The notes: generated by a model not told the origin, from the letters alone. Positions 11,310 to 22,654 are shown, counted from the first letter of the stretch. The stretch: 64,000 bases of DNA from Ovis canadensis (GCF_042477335.2 NC_091247.1:6408501-6472500); one strand, 5' to 3'. Numbers and translations are program-made.

Positions 11310-11520
11310 CTAATCATGAGGATACAACCAGACAAACGCAGAACGTGGGACATTTGACAAGACAACTGTCCAGGATACTAAAATGTTGGTGCGAAAAGGT
11401 AGAAAACGAGGCAGGGGATTGTTCCAGATTAAAAAAAAAAAAAAAAAAAGACCAAAGAGACAAGGCCATCAAATGCAACTCGAAATGCCTGGCTTGGGTC
11501 CTGAATCTGGAGTCATAGAC
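11310..11520. mobile_element. Unassigned ancient repeat with a poly-A tract
   Basis: ACATTTGACAAGACAACTG, TTCCAGATTAAAAAA and GACAAGGCCATCAAATGCAA resemble an old interspersed mammalian repeat that I cannot name. A run of about 19 A residues sits at 11431-11449. It ends where the BovB copy begins. Confidence 0.4.
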
Positions 11521-11526
11521 TAGCTA

Positions 11527-12311
11527 CCCTGGGTGCAGACGACACCAGCCTCACAGCAGAAAGCAAAGAGGAGCTAAAGAGCCTCTTGACGAAGGTGAAA
11601 GAGGAGAGTGAAAAAGCTGGCTTAAAATGCAACATTCAAAAAATGAAGATCATGGCATCCGGTCCTATCACTTCATGGCAAATAGAAGGGGAAAAAGTGG
11701 AAACTGGCAGATTTTCTTTTCTTTGGCTCCAAAATCACTGCGTACGGTGACTGCAGCCATGAAATTAAAAGACGCTTGCTCCTTGGAAGAAAAGCTATGA
11801 CTAACCTAGACAGTATGTTGAAAAGTGGTGACATCACTTTGCCGACAAAGGTCCATCTAGTCAAAGCTATGGTTTTTCCAGTAGTCAGGTATGGATGTGA
11901 GAGTTGGACTATAAAGAAAGTTGAGCGCCAAAGAGTTGATGCTTTTGAATTGCGGTGTTGGGGAAGGCTCTTGAGAGTCCCTTGGACTACAAGGAGATCC
12001 AACCAGTCCATCCTAAAGGAAATCAGTCCTGAATACTCATTGGAAGGACTGATGCTGAAGCTGAAGCTCCAATACTTTGGCCACCTGATGCAAAGAGTCG
12101 ACTCATTAGAAAAGACCCTGATGCTGGGAAAGACTGAGGGCAGGAGGAGGAGGGGATGACAGAGGATGAGATGGTTGGATGGCATCACCGACTCAACGAA
12201 CGTGAGTTTGAGCAAACTCCAGGAGATAGTGAAGGACAAGGAACCTTGGCGTGCTGAAGTCCACAGGGTCACAAAGAGTCGGACACGACTGGGCAACTGA
12301 ACCACAACAAC
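11527..12311 (+). mobile_element. BovB LINE fragment (RT C-terminal half)
   Basis: About 785 bases of BovB in sense, from just before the reverse transcriptase YADD motif to the 3' end. The motif region reads VADDTS, with the tyrosine lost, followed by SKEELKSLLTKVKEESEKA. The continuation is out of frame until 11776, where an open stretch resumes with LLGRKAMTNLDSMLKSGD and runs to 12159. Frame breaks and the missing catalytic tyrosine mark a dead copy. Confidence 0.93.
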
Positions 12312-13024
12312 TATGGGTGTGAGAGATATGATGGGGATGGTGGGGGAAGCTGCCCACAGGCAGGCACTCAGATGCCCGGATGGAGTCACTGCTCCTTCAT
12401 TAGGAGCAGCTACGGTACGGAGGTGGCGTGGGACCATGTCCTCTTTCCTTGGGATGTGCCCTGAAGTATTTAGGGGTGACAACCAGGATGCCTGCAGCCT
12501 CCCTCGAGAGGTTCAGAAATACACACACACATATTTAGAAAGAGACAGGAAGCAAATGTGGCAAAATGCTGACAGCTGGCGCATCGAGACGACGGACACA
12601 CAGGTGCTCACGGCCCCAGAGCTGCTCTTGAGCTTTCAAGAAAATGTTGGGGGGAAGCTTTGGCCTCATCAGCCCACTGCCTGTGTGCACCCGCTGACAG
12701 CGCCAGAAGAGCTGAAGGTCCTGCTGGGGGAACACGCCCCCAGCAGCTCCAAGGACCGCAGGCACTAGGAGGGAGGAGGGGGCGAGGGGACAGTTATGGG
12801 GTCCCTCCGTCTTCGCCCTCTGCCCAGACACTAGAGTGACATTCCCAGGCTCAGGCTCCCTGCTTGGTCCCATCCCCCCATCCCTCCGAGTCTCCATTCA
12901 AGTGTGAAATTAACATGCGTCCACCACGGACTCGGCAGGTCCCAGGTCCGTGCTCAGGGCTCAGGGCCCAGGATGCATGAAGGTCATTTTCAGGGTGACC
13001 AACCCCCAGCCCCTGCCCGCCCCA

Positions 13025-13210
13025 TCCTGTGATGCCCTCAAGCTTCTCTAATCAGTCCCACCTCCAGGCCTTTGCACCGGCTGCTCCTTCTGCCCGGAAC
13101 CCTTGCCCTTGCCTCTGTCACCTGGGTAACCCCTACAACACTTTTCAAGTCCCAGCTGGGATGTCCCTTTTCTAGGAAGCCCCTTCTTTGGGAACCCCCT
13201 TTGTGGGTGG
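13025..13210 (+). mobile_element. L2 LINE 3' region
   Basis: CAGGCCTTTGCACCGGCTGC, TCCTTCTGCCCGGAACCCTT, TTTCAAGTCCCAGCTGGGAT and CTAGGAAGCCCCTTCTTTGG follow the well-known L2 3' segment. Confidence 0.75.
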
Positions 13211-13339
13211 GAAGCATGGTTTAAATGGAGTCTTGTCTTCCTATCAACTATACAACAGAGGGTCAGACAGGGCACTGCCTACAGGGCCAAGCCAGGGAGA
13301 AGGGGTTACAGGACATTAGAAAAATAGGGCAGACCGCAG

Positions 13340-13640
13340 AGAAGGCTCTGGCCGTGTGCCCTTGGGCGAATGAACTCACATCTCTGAGCCTTGGTTTGCT
13401 CATCTGAGAACGTTAAAGTGTTAGTTGCTTACTCGTGTCTGACTCTTCGCAACCCCATAGACTGTAGCCTGCCAGGCTCCTCTGTCCTTGAAATTTTCCA
13501 AGCAAGAATACGGGACTGGGTAGCCATTCCCTACTCCGGGGATCTTCCTGACCCAGGGATCAAATCCGGGTCTCCTGCACTGGAGGTGGCAGTCTGAGCC
13601 ACCAATGGGACAAATAACAGTCTCTCTCTGAGGGAAGGGG
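13340..13640 (-). mobile_element. MIR SINE interrupted by a Bov-tA
   Basis: The left part (13340-13410) reads as reverse MIR: GTGCCCTTGGGCGAATGAAC, CTCTGAGCCTTGGTTTGCTC, ATCTGAGAACG. The expected continuation GGGACAAATAACAGTCTC appears only after the Bov-tA copy at 13411-13607, so the younger SINE landed inside the older one. Confidence 0.6.
13411..13607 (-). mobile_element. Bov-tA SINE
   Basis: Reverse copy: GTTAGTTGCTTACTCGTGTC, CAACCCCATAGACTGTAGCC, CAAGCAAGAATACGGGACTG, and a degraded head GAGCCACCAATGGGAC at the right. It splits a MIR. Confidence 0.9.
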
Positions 13641-14029
13641 GATGAAGTTAGAGTGTTCGGTGTGACGTCTGGCACCCAGCGAGGGCTCATTAGAAGCCCT
13701 TTCCCCACCTCATTTTCCCAGATGGATGCGAAGTCCCCAGTGGCCAAACGCTTCTCCTAGCATCACCCTCAAAGCCCAGCCCCAGTGTCCCAACATGGGA
13801 GGCAGAGAATAGACCCTGTTTATTCCCACATCGTCACCAAACCACTTGGCTGGGTTGGGAACACATCCTAAAACATGGTTCTCACAACGTGTTTACCTTC
13901 ACCATTACGACTGGCTCCGGCCAGTTTTGAAAACAAGCTGCCTTTCCCCAGCTCGCTCCCGCCTCCAGGCACCCAGGCTCATTAGGGAAACCAGTATTTA
14001 AGACCACGCAGCCCAAACTTGGAGAGGCT

Positions 14030-14200
14030 CTGGGTCAGCAGCCTGTCTCAACCGCTGGTATACTGGCTGGCTCCAAAACAAGTGACTTATCCTCTCTGAG
14101 CCTCAGGGTCCTCATCTGAAGGATGGATACAGACACCTAGCAGGCAGAGCTATCTGGAGGGTTCCTTGAGGGCTAGATAGAAAATTCCCAGCTTAGAGGA
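14030..14200 (-). mobile_element. MIR SINE
   Basis: Reverse MIR: CAAGTGACTTATCCTCTCTG, AGCCTCAGGGTCCTCATCTG, then AAGGATGGATACAGACACC. Confidence 0.65.
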
Positions 14201-14707
14201 CAGCTAGGACTCCCTCCCACTGACCTGCCCTGAGCACCGGGGCAGCAGAGCTACAGCAGGCCTGCTGGGGGCTCAGCGTGGAAGGCGGGGCCTAGCCCCT
14301 GCCCCCCAAGCCAGTCTTCACCCCCTGGCTGTGGTGGGTGTCTGCTCCCCTCCAACGCCCAGAGCCGCGTTCCCAGGCACTCCTCCTCCCTTGCCCACAG
14401 CTCTGTCTGCTGGGAAAGAACATGAGAGCCAGTCCCTGGAGCCCAGGATAAATGTTGAGTCTGATTTTTATTTCCCTAAAGCAAAATACCTCTCTCCTGA
14501 TGGAAGCTCAGCTCAAACACGGTGGGAACAGACAGCAGGGGCTGCAACCCCCACAGAGGCACTTGGAGGACCCCCTGCGGGCAGCCTCCCTGGGGGGGCC
14601 GTTCTGCAGGGGTCCCTTTCCATCTGCAGGGACAAAGGCTACAAGAATGTCAGTCATGCCTCCCCCCGCCCCCACAGTGGCTGAAGGAAAACCCATCCGC
14701 AAAGGGG

Positions 14708-14763
14708 CCTCCGTTTTGACTCACACAAAAAGAGAACCTCCAGTTTGATTCACACAAAGAGAA
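14708..14763 (+). repeat. Two-copy imperfect tandem duplication (27-29 bp)
   Basis: Unit 1 (14708-14736) begins CCTCCGTTTTGACTCACAC and unit 2 (14737-14763) begins CCTCCAGTTTGATTCACAC; both end in AAAGAGAA. The units differ by a few substitutions and a 2-base length change. Confidence 0.85.
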
Positions 14764-15424
14764 CGTGGGGGCCGTTTGGACCTGGCCGCCCGCAACCCCT
14801 CATCACAGAATCCCACCCTCTGACATCATGGATCCTGCTCCTTCCAGAAGTGCACCTTGTCCCAAAGCTCCCCCTCAAGCCCCGGGGCTCTCCTTCTTTG
14901 CTCAGTCTCTAAATATTGGGGTTCTCCAAGTCCCCACCCAGAGCCCTCCTCTGTGCTCTCCGGGGGGGGGCAGCACATGCACACCACAACCCCCCTCCAG
15001 ACTTTTAGCTCCTCTTGATAGCCCAGGGACCCCTCACAGACCACATGGTCCAAATGCACCCCCATCCCAGACCAAACCTCCCCTCCTGGGTCCCCAACCT
15101 GTGAACACCCCTTCTTCTCGCCTTACGAGGCAGTCCCACCCATCCTGGCTCCCTGAAGAACCCAAGAACACCCCCAACCCCAGCCCAGGGCTGTGCCAAC
15201 CTCTTCCCATCCTCCCATCTGGGCTGCACCCGGCAGCGGCCCTAATTTGGTCACATCCTCCCCTCCCAGCAAAGCTTCTTCAGAGAAGGGAGGGAACGTG
15301 CTAATGGCCCAGTATGCAGCCCCCTGCACCGCTGCAGCCTGGCCCCCCCAGCCCAGGGCCAGGGATCCCCGCCCTCCCTCAAGGGGCAGTCGCCCATAGG
15401 GAGGATGGTGGTCTTGGGACATTG

Positions 15425-15545
15425 TGGATTTCAGGACTCTGCAACTCCCTTCCTGCGTGACCTGTCACTTCCCAGGTCTGGGCCTCAGTTTTCCTGCCCC
15501 TCCTGCTGCTCACAGTAGCATCACCTGCTGTGCTAAGTGTGAAGG
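15425..15545 (-). mobile_element. MIR SINE (diverged)
   Basis: GCGTGACCTGTCACTTCCCA and TGGGCCTCAGTTTTCCTGCC match reverse MIR; the 3' part is poorly preserved. Confidence 0.5.
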
Positions 15546-15920
15546 GTGGCACCAGGGGGATGGGAAGACAAGAAAGAGCGTTCAATAAGGCCTCCAAGGT
15601 TTCCCACCGGTAAGGGCCGGCCACCCGAGGGCGGTGTAAGCGAGGCTCTCTCTGATCCCCCAGGAGCCACAAGCTCCCCGAGCCCCGATCACTCCCCACC
15701 CGAGCTGTCCCAGACCCATGGGTCACATACAGGCCCTGGGGTGAGCCCGCATAGACCTCATGGACACACACAGGTGCTCCAGGGAGGAGCAGACGAATCC
15801 TGGCTGCCCCCAACCTGGGGCCACCTGTGGCTTCCCCCCGGTGTGGGGAGGGGCAGGGCGCTCCTGAGACCTCCACGCCTCCACAAGTCAATGACTGTGG
15901 AGGCTCACAGGCCCCCAGGC

Positions 15921-16010
15921 AGGAGGCCCCAAGGGGGAGCACCAGGAGGGAGGAGGCCCCAAGGGGGAGCACCAGGAGGGAGGAGGCCCCAAGGGGGAAC
16001 ACCAGGAGGG
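15921..16010 (+). repeat. 30-bp minisatellite, three units
   Basis: Three contiguous 30-base units (15921-15950, 15951-15980, 15981-16010), each beginning AGGAGGCCCCAAGGGGG and ending ACCAGGAGGG. The only visible change is G to A in unit 3 (GGGGGAAC instead of GGGGGAGC). As 30 is a multiple of three, several frames stay open across it and give false repetitive ORFs on both strands. Confidence 0.95.
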
Positions 16011-17494
16011 GGCTGAGAGGAGACTGCAGGGTGGGCACCCGCCCTGGAGCAGACGACCTGGTGACCTTGGCCAGGGGCGGCAGGCAGGCTCATCCGTGAC
16101 ACGGACCCTCCAGCAGAGCCGCCGCTAGCGGAGAGGTAAGGCGTGCCGCCCACTGCCACTGCCCTGTGATGAGATCGGTCCATGCCTCCGCCGGGCTGGG
16201 CACAGAGCAGACCGGCGCCCTCCAGCCTGCCCCGCGCCTATTTTCCATAAATGCCCAGCTGCGGGGGAGCCTGAGTTTCATCAGGAAGGAGGCCTGGCCT
16301 CCCGCCCAGCACTCCCGGGTGCTCCAGGAGCCCCTCGCCCTCACCCTGAAGGAGCCAGTCTCCCAGAGCCCAGCCCGCTCAGGCCTTCCCCGGGGTGGGG
16401 GGCAGCAGCCCAGCCCCCATGGCTATTTCCACCCTCATTGGCTGAGCTCCGGCTGGTGGGGGCCCATGGCCCGCTGCAGGGCACCCCCCGCCTGCCTCGC
16501 CACCCTGCACCCTCTGCGCAGGCTCGCTGAGGGGGAGGATGCAGGGCCTCAGGCTGCCAGCCCTGGGGAGATAAAGACCAGAGCCGTGAGCCACTATTGC
16601 AGCGACCAGCCCTGCACCCTGCCCTCCACGCGGGACTCTGGAGACCCTGACAGAGCCCCAGGCTCCTGGGGTGTGCAAGGAGCCACGTTCATAGTCACCC
16701 ATGAGCTGACCCAGCCCTGACCGCTCCTGGCCCCTGCTCCTTAACCGCTCATGGCGCCCCCATCCTCCACACTAAGAGGGATCAGGGTGCCGGGTGGCAG
16801 GATGACTGAGCAGTCCTGGGGCTGCTTCATCTGCCAAAGGGCCCATTGTGGGTCTGGGGAGAGTGCCAGGGCCCCCTGACTTCAGGAACCTGGAATAGAT
16901 GTCAGTTCCCTGACCACAGAAGGTGGGTTCGGGTGGGGAGGGGCCCAATCAGGCCCCAGGCTCCCAGACCTGCTCTTCACTACCCTGAACTCAGGCCTGG
17001 AGGACCCTGACCGTGGCCCCAAAGAAGCTGGGCTCTCTCCCACTGCGGAGACGGGTCCACGCACTATGTGTGACCCCGGTCAGTGCAGTACCCTCTCTGA
17101 GCCGTGGTTTCTTCCTGCATCACAGGGCTGCTGCTGCAGCCAGCAAGAAGAGGTTGAAGGCGCTGAGCCCAGCAAGTGATAAGTGCGCCACATGGAGCCA
17201 GGGACTCGCATGCCAACAGTCACGGTATCGGCAGAGAACGTCAGGGGTCTCACTGCGGCTCTGGCAGGATGGGACAAGTGGCTAGCGGAGCCAGGCGGTG
17301 GGGCCCGGGCTAAGACTGGACACAGAGAGGAGAAGCCCTCAAGGGAACCCAGGCCTGAGAGGCTGCTCAGGCCACTCAGATCCCAGTTCAGAGGCCCCTG
17401 ATCCCACGTGGCCCCTCAGGTTCCTTCCTGAGCTCCAGACCACCCCACTGGCTGAGTTCTGGGGCTGCACCAGCCCTTATGCTGAGAGGTGAAG

Positions 17495-17620
17495 GGTCCC
17501 CAACAGCCCACTTCACTGGTGAAGAAACTGAGGCTTCACAAGAGGCAAAGGCCCTCGTCCCAGGTCACGTTCATGGTCAGCAGTGGAGGAGTGGAGGTGG
17601 GAGGTCAGGTCGACGTGACT
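17495..17620 (+). mobile_element. MIR SINE
   Basis: CACTTCACTGGTGAAGAAAC, TGAGGCTTCACAAGAGGC and CCAGGTCACGTTCATGGTCA track the MIR core and 3' region. Confidence 0.65.
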
Positions 17621-17859
17621 CCAGAGCCCAAAGTTAAGAAGGCTTTAGCCTAGAGATGATCATCCCTGAGAAGAGGGCCACCCACCCCGTGCCCCCAGGC
17701 CACGGCAAGCCCCCGCCCAGCACCTATTGAGGGCCAGGCACTGGGGTGCATGAGACTTGGGGAGCAGCGGCTCCTGTCCATCAAAACGCCCCTTGGTGGT
17801 ACCTATCCTGGAGACTAAGGCACCCAGGACCCCATCTTTCTCCTGGATGCTGTGACCTT

Positions 17860-17990
17860 TCTGGCTTTCAGATTTCCCAAATAGAGCTTGAATCTTTGCG
17901 ATTCATTTCCCACTCCAAGCCTCAGTTTTCTCCTCTGACAAATGGAATAGGAATATTCACTCTGACCCACTCACAGGTAGGTGAAAGTGC
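17860..17990 (-). mobile_element. MIR SINE (diverged)
   Basis: CAAGCCTCAGTTTTCTCCTC, then TGACAAATGGAATAGGAATA, resemble the reverse MIR core. Confidence 0.6.
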
Positions 17991-18389
17991 TTTGTCCCTG
18001 GAGGAGTCCAAGGTCTCCCCAAAGGTGCCCTCCCCAGATCCCCTGAGGGAACAGGGCCAGGACCCCCAACCCCAGGAGAGAGGGGCAGAGTCCAGGAAAT
18101 CACCGAAAAAAAGGTGTGTTTCAAGTCATGTGTTTTAGTTCAAATTTTTCTTAGTTCAAATAGATTTTGCAGTCTATTTCATCATTTACAGATGCTTGTT
18201 TTGCTTTAAAATTAAAATTTCGAAATGCATTGATTTTAATTTCTATGTAAGTTGAATAACTGTTCCCAAAATGTTCTCAAGTCAAACTGCAGGAAGATGT
18301 CATTTGTCTCGTGGCTTCCAGGAATAGCAAGACGAAAGAGCTGCCATATATTCGGCATGACTGTGTGTGTGTCCTAGACAAGGCACGTC

Positions 18390-18560
18390 TCATGCCTGAA
18401 GCTCATTCAGTGCCCAAATGATGCTGTGAGGTAAGAATTTTGATTATCCCCATTATACTGATCTGGAAACTGAGACCCCAGGGGGAAAGCTATTTGCCCA
18501 AGGACCAAAGTTAGCCTGCAGTGGAGCTGGAGCCAGAACCAGGGTCTGAGTGATAGCATA
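18390..18560 (+). mobile_element. MIR SINE (well preserved)
   Basis: ATGCTGTGAGGTAAGAATTT, TTATCCCCATTATACTGATC, TGGAAACTGAGACCCCAGGG, TTTGCCCAAGGACCAAAG and a GAGCCAGAACCAGGGTCTG end follow the MIR consensus for about 150 bases. Confidence 0.82.
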
Positions 18561-18779
18561 GCTTGTCCGGAAGTGCGGTGTCTGAAACAGCACACAAATG
18601 TATTCTGAGAATAACCTTGCTTAACACTCTGCCTGATTCCTGCACTTCACCATCTGTCCCTTTGAATCTTCGGCTTCTCTGAATCCCCAGAAAAGGGCCA
18701 CCAGGGCTGGGAAGCAGAAGTCCATAGTATCTGCTGATCTGTTAATGACTTGCTTTGATGAGGGAACCAGACCAAGGCA

Positions 18780-18880
18780 CACTGACACAGGTTCAAATCC
18801 CGGCTCTCCCACGTCCCAGCTGTGCATCCTTGCATGAGTCGCTTAACCTCTCTGAACCTCATCTGAAAACTGAGCATGCT
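18780..18880 (-). mobile_element. MIR SINE
   Basis: AGGTTCAAATCCCGGCTCTC, TGAGTCGCTTAACCTCTCTG and AACCTCATCTGAAAACTGAG fit reverse MIR. Confidence 0.75.
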
Positions 18881-19504
18881 AAAACCTATATACATCGCGA
18901 AGAGACAAGAAGAAACTGGCAAAAATGTTCACAACAGTGACATCAGAGAAACAGTACAAGGAATGCCCGTATCTTTCAGTTTTGTCCTTCCCCAGTGGCT
19001 GGATCTGTGGGCAGGATCTGGGTCCGCCTACGTCACAACCATAGAACAGCATCCAGCACACGGGAGGCGCTCTGCACGCGTTCGTTCTTGTGGAAGGCCT
19101 GTGTTATGCTCAGTTTGGGTGGGTAAACTGGAAGGTAGACATGCCCACCTTTACTGTCTGAAGCGCAGCCACTTCTGGCTGATAAATGGACTGGCCTTGG
19201 TGACTGCACGTGTGTTCCTCATTCTCTCACACACGCACACCCACACCAAGGTAAGACTCCAGTGACTCCCTGGTTCAAGCCCTCTCTACCGACAGACTCT
19301 GAATCTTCCAGAAGAGTGGTTGGTCCTGAAGGATGCCAACCACACCTTCTGCTTCCTTTGAGACCTTGGGGAAAGGCTGACATTCGAGATTTTCTCAGGA
19401 CTCCTAGGGGAGAACCTCTCAAACATTTCAGAGCAGAGTGGAGTGCTCAGGGATTTGGTGTAGCCCAATTTCATGAATATTTTCCAAGCATCTGCCAAGG
19501 TCAG

Positions 19505-19570
19505 GGGCTTCCCTTGTGGCTCAGCTGGTAAAGAATTTGCCTGCAATGCGGGAGACCTGGGTTCGAGGTC
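19505..19570 (+). mobile_element. Bov-tA SINE, 3'-truncated
   Basis: Only the tRNA-like head survives: GGCTTCCCTTGTGGCTCAGC, TGGTAAAGAATTTGCCTGCA and GAGACCTGGGTTCGAGG. After that the sequence departs from the family. Confidence 0.88.
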
Positions 19571-19639
19571 AGAGGCTACGGGAGGGACTGAAGCACCTGG
19601 CCAACAGGAAGGGTCTATTTCTGAGTCAAGTAATTCATT

Positions 19640-19760
19640 CTTTAGCTCCTATGTGACCTTGAGAAACTGAGTTCACCTCTCTGAGCCTCAGTCTCCTCTC
19701 CTGTAAAATGGGGATTGTGGTGGTGGTGCCAAAACCTTCCTTCCAGGGTGGCTAGAAGGA
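19640..19760 (-). mobile_element. MIR SINE
   Basis: CTCTGAGCCTCAGTCTCCTC, then TCCTGTAAAATGGGGATTG. A GTGGTGGTGG insertion follows the core. Confidence 0.7.
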
Positions 19761-19778
19761 ACAAACAGGATTTTTCAC

Positions 19779-19880
19779 CCCTTCGTTCATCCAGCAATTA
19801 ATTTCTGAGCACTCATATGGGCCAGGGAACGCGACAGTGACCTAGACACCAGTCCTTGTCCTCCAAGGCCCTGATGGAAC
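19779..19880 (-). mobile_element. L2 LINE 3' end
   Basis: Reverse L2 terminus: TTCGTTCATCCAGCAATTAA, TTTCTGAGCACTCATATGGG, and CTCCAAGGCCCTGATGGAAC. Confidence 0.65.
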
Positions 19881-20159
19881 TGTAGATACTGACCTACAGC
19901 AGGGGACCACAGGGCTGTCGAATTATCTGTCATGTAAAGCAGGAAACCGACCCAAGTAGGGGTCAGCGCGTGCTCCCTGAGGACGGGGCACTTACACTGA
20001 CCTGTAAAGGCAATCAGACCTCATCAGGCAGAGAGAAAGGGCTTGCCAGCACTGGGGCTGCTGATGTCCAAAGTTCAGAGCATGATGAGACCTGGGGACC
20101 ACCAGAAGCGGCCAGGGAACATTCAAGAGGAACAAAGAATTAAGCCAGAAGAAGCGCCA

Positions 20160-20322
20160 CGGGACATACCTGGTGGGCCAGTGGTGAACACCCTGCGCTC
20201 CCAATGGAGAGGGCCCAGGTTCGATCCCTGGTCAGGGAACTAGATCCCACATGCCGCAACAAAGATTGAATTTCCCATGTGCCGCAACTAAGACCCAGTG
20301 CAGCCAAGTAAATATTTAAAAG
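20160..20322 (+). mobile_element. CHR-type tRNA-Glu SINE
   Basis: TGGTGGGCCAGTGGTGAACA, GGTTCGATCCCTGGTCAGGG, AACTAGATCCCACATGCCGC, CCATGTGCCGCAACTAAGAC and CAGCCAAGTAAATA in family order. Confidence 0.9.
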
Positions 20323-21282
20323 CAGAAGAAGCCTATGACCCAGGCAGATGGAACACAGCAAAGACTCCAAAATGTTAGCAATTGCTACTCTCATTAATAA
20401 AGGTGTCACAGCACGCAAAGGCAGAGCAGGACAACCAGGGCCAATAACATGAGCGCCTAGGAGGGGCAGGGGCAACGAGAGCCATGGGTAGTCGCCCTCC
20501 GCCTATCCACCCCCTCCTGGGGCACATGGCCTCTGCCTCCTCTGATCCATAGCCCCCACTTGCTTGCTTTGTCCCTAGTCCTGGGAAGGGGAGGGACACA
20601 CCGGGCTGGCCTTCATCACAGTGGCCCCCAAAGGTTCCAGGGCACACATTCCAGGGCCTGCGAGGGTGGAGCCCCAGGAGCCCAGGATTCGCGGCCCTGA
20701 GGGTTCCAAATCCAGCTCTGGCCCTTTAAGAGCTATGAGTTGGGTCACTCATTGTTCTGGACTCCGGCACTGGGACCCTGAGAAAGTCACACCCGCACAC
20801 CCGCCAGCCTGACCAGAACCCACCAGAGGCAGGACCGTGACCCTGAGCAAATGCTGCTGTCTCCTCCGGCCAAGGCAGGCCCCCTTCTCCCGCCCTGCAC
20901 CCCGTGGCCTCACCTGTTCCCAAGACCGGCCCCGCCAGTGTGGCCTCTGGGTGGAGCCCTGCCCTGCTGGTCAGCTGCTTCCCGGAAGGGCTCCCCGATT
21001 GGCCTCTGGCCCCGGGGGCACCCCCTCTACACTCCTACCCCTGCTCCTTCAGGTTTCCAGGGCCTCAGAGTTGCCGCAGCTTGATGCCTCCAGACCCAGA
21101 ACACACTGTTCCTTCTCTGTGAAACACTCTCAGCATCTCCCATAAACCACCCCTCCCCGCACATCTCCCCGTGGCTTCTCAGCTCCTAGGTCTCCCTCAG
21201 GTCACGCTGCAAAGTGAGCAAATAAAAATTCAGATTTCACATAAACAGCGAATAACTGTTTAGTATATCTGGCAACACTACC

Positions 21283-21690
21283 CTTGTTGTTCAGTTGCTA
21301 AGTCCTGTCCAACTCTTTGCGACCCCACGGACTGCAGCACGCCAGGCTTCTCTAACCTCACCATCTCCCGGAGCTTGCTGAGATTCATGTCCATTGAGTC
21401 GGTGATGCCATCCAACCATCTTATCCTCTGTTGCCCCTTCTCCTTGGCCCTCAGTCTTTCCCAGCATCAGGGTCTTTTCCAGTGAGTCAGGTGACCAAAG
21501 TATTGGAGCTTCAGCTTCAGCATCAGTCCTTCCAATGAATATGCAGGGTTGATTTCCTTTAGGATTGACTGGTTTGATCTTGCTGTCCAAGGGGCTCTCA
21601 AGTGTCTTCTCCAGCACCACAGTTCGAAAACATCAATTCTTTGGTGCTCAGCCTTCTTTATGGTTCAACTCACACCCGTACATGATAACC
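21283..21690 (-). mobile_element. BovB LINE 3' fragment
   Basis: Antisense BovB of about 400 bases: TTGTTCAGTTGCTAAGTCCT, GACTGCAGCACGCCAGGCTT, TCAGGGTCTTTTCCAGTGAG and CAATTCTTTGGTGCTCAGCC. The minus strand stays open over 21291-21620 and encodes part of the BovB C-terminal tail. Confidence 0.93.
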
Positions 21691-21699
21691 GTCTCTCCT

Positions 21700-21870
21700 A
21701 AAACACTGCCTCCTCCAGGAAGCCCTCCCAGGTGCACCCCAGACCTGGTGGACTCGCATTGCATTGCACAACACTCTATCTTGTTTCCCTGCCAAACTGA
21801 ATCCAGGAGGGCCAGAAACCCATCCATCCAATCTACCCTGTGTCTCGGCACTCCCATGACTTTCTGGATT
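21700..21870 (+). mobile_element. L2 LINE 3' region
   Basis: CTGCCTCCTCCAGGAAGCCC, TCCCAGGTGCACCCCAGACC and TTGCACAACACTCTATCTTG resemble L2. Confidence 0.5.
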
Positions 21871-22654
21871 GGAGAGTGAGGGGTAGCATAGTGGCCCAGG
21901 GATGCCCTTGGCCAGACTCGCCCACAGGGGTACCCAGGGCCTCCACCCATTCTCGCACAGCGGGCTGGCCCTCCTTCCCAGAGATGTGCCCAGAATGCCT
22001 CTCATGACCACCCAGCCCCCTCCACGGAGCCAGGGTAGAGGAAACACGCACCAAGGTGGGAGCAGCTGGCAGGCTCCTCTCCTTTATTTTGACGACTACT
22101 GTTGGTTTTAATTAAGATCCCATTCCGCTCAGGCCTAGCAAGGAAACAATAGCTGCCCAATGTGGCTGTGTGGGTAGTGAGCCATGGAGACGGGCAGGGC
22201 CATGGGGGCCCAGGGCAGGACCCCCTCCCCACCAGCAGAGGCTTTGAGCTCCACCAAGCTCTCCGCCTGCCCAGCACACACACCATATATTTTTGAACAG
22301 AAGGGAAGCATTCTTTTTTTTTCCCCCACAGTGCCAAAAATAGCCCCATCTCCTGCCTTTGAACAGGAATCTTGTGGTTCCTACAAAGAGACAGGGGCAG
22401 GAGGGGCCTCAAAGGAGGGGCTGAGCTGATTGGCTGACCCCCTCCTCGTCTCCCCAGCCCCAGCAGGAGAGAGGGGCTGGGGTCCTCACTAGGCCTGACC
22501 TGCTGAGGCCCAGCCTCCCAGCACCTGCCTTCTGAGGCCCACCTCTCCCCCAGATGTGGCAAGCCCCCCATCACCCAGGCCAGGAGGTGGGAGGAGGCCA
22601 GGCAAAGGAACAGCAAAGACCCAAGATGGATGATGAGAAGAAACGTCCCTCATC

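Noticed and set aside
11673-12482. A 269-codon minus-strand frame with VFSNESTLCIRWPKYW-type text
   Set aside because: It is the antisense translation of the BovB fragment, a familiar false protein of ruminant genomes.
15379-16038. A 219-codon minus-strand frame with LGASSLLVLP repeats
   Set aside because: The repetition comes from the 30-bp minisatellite at 15921-16010, whose length is a multiple of three. No domain or splice evidence supports a gene.
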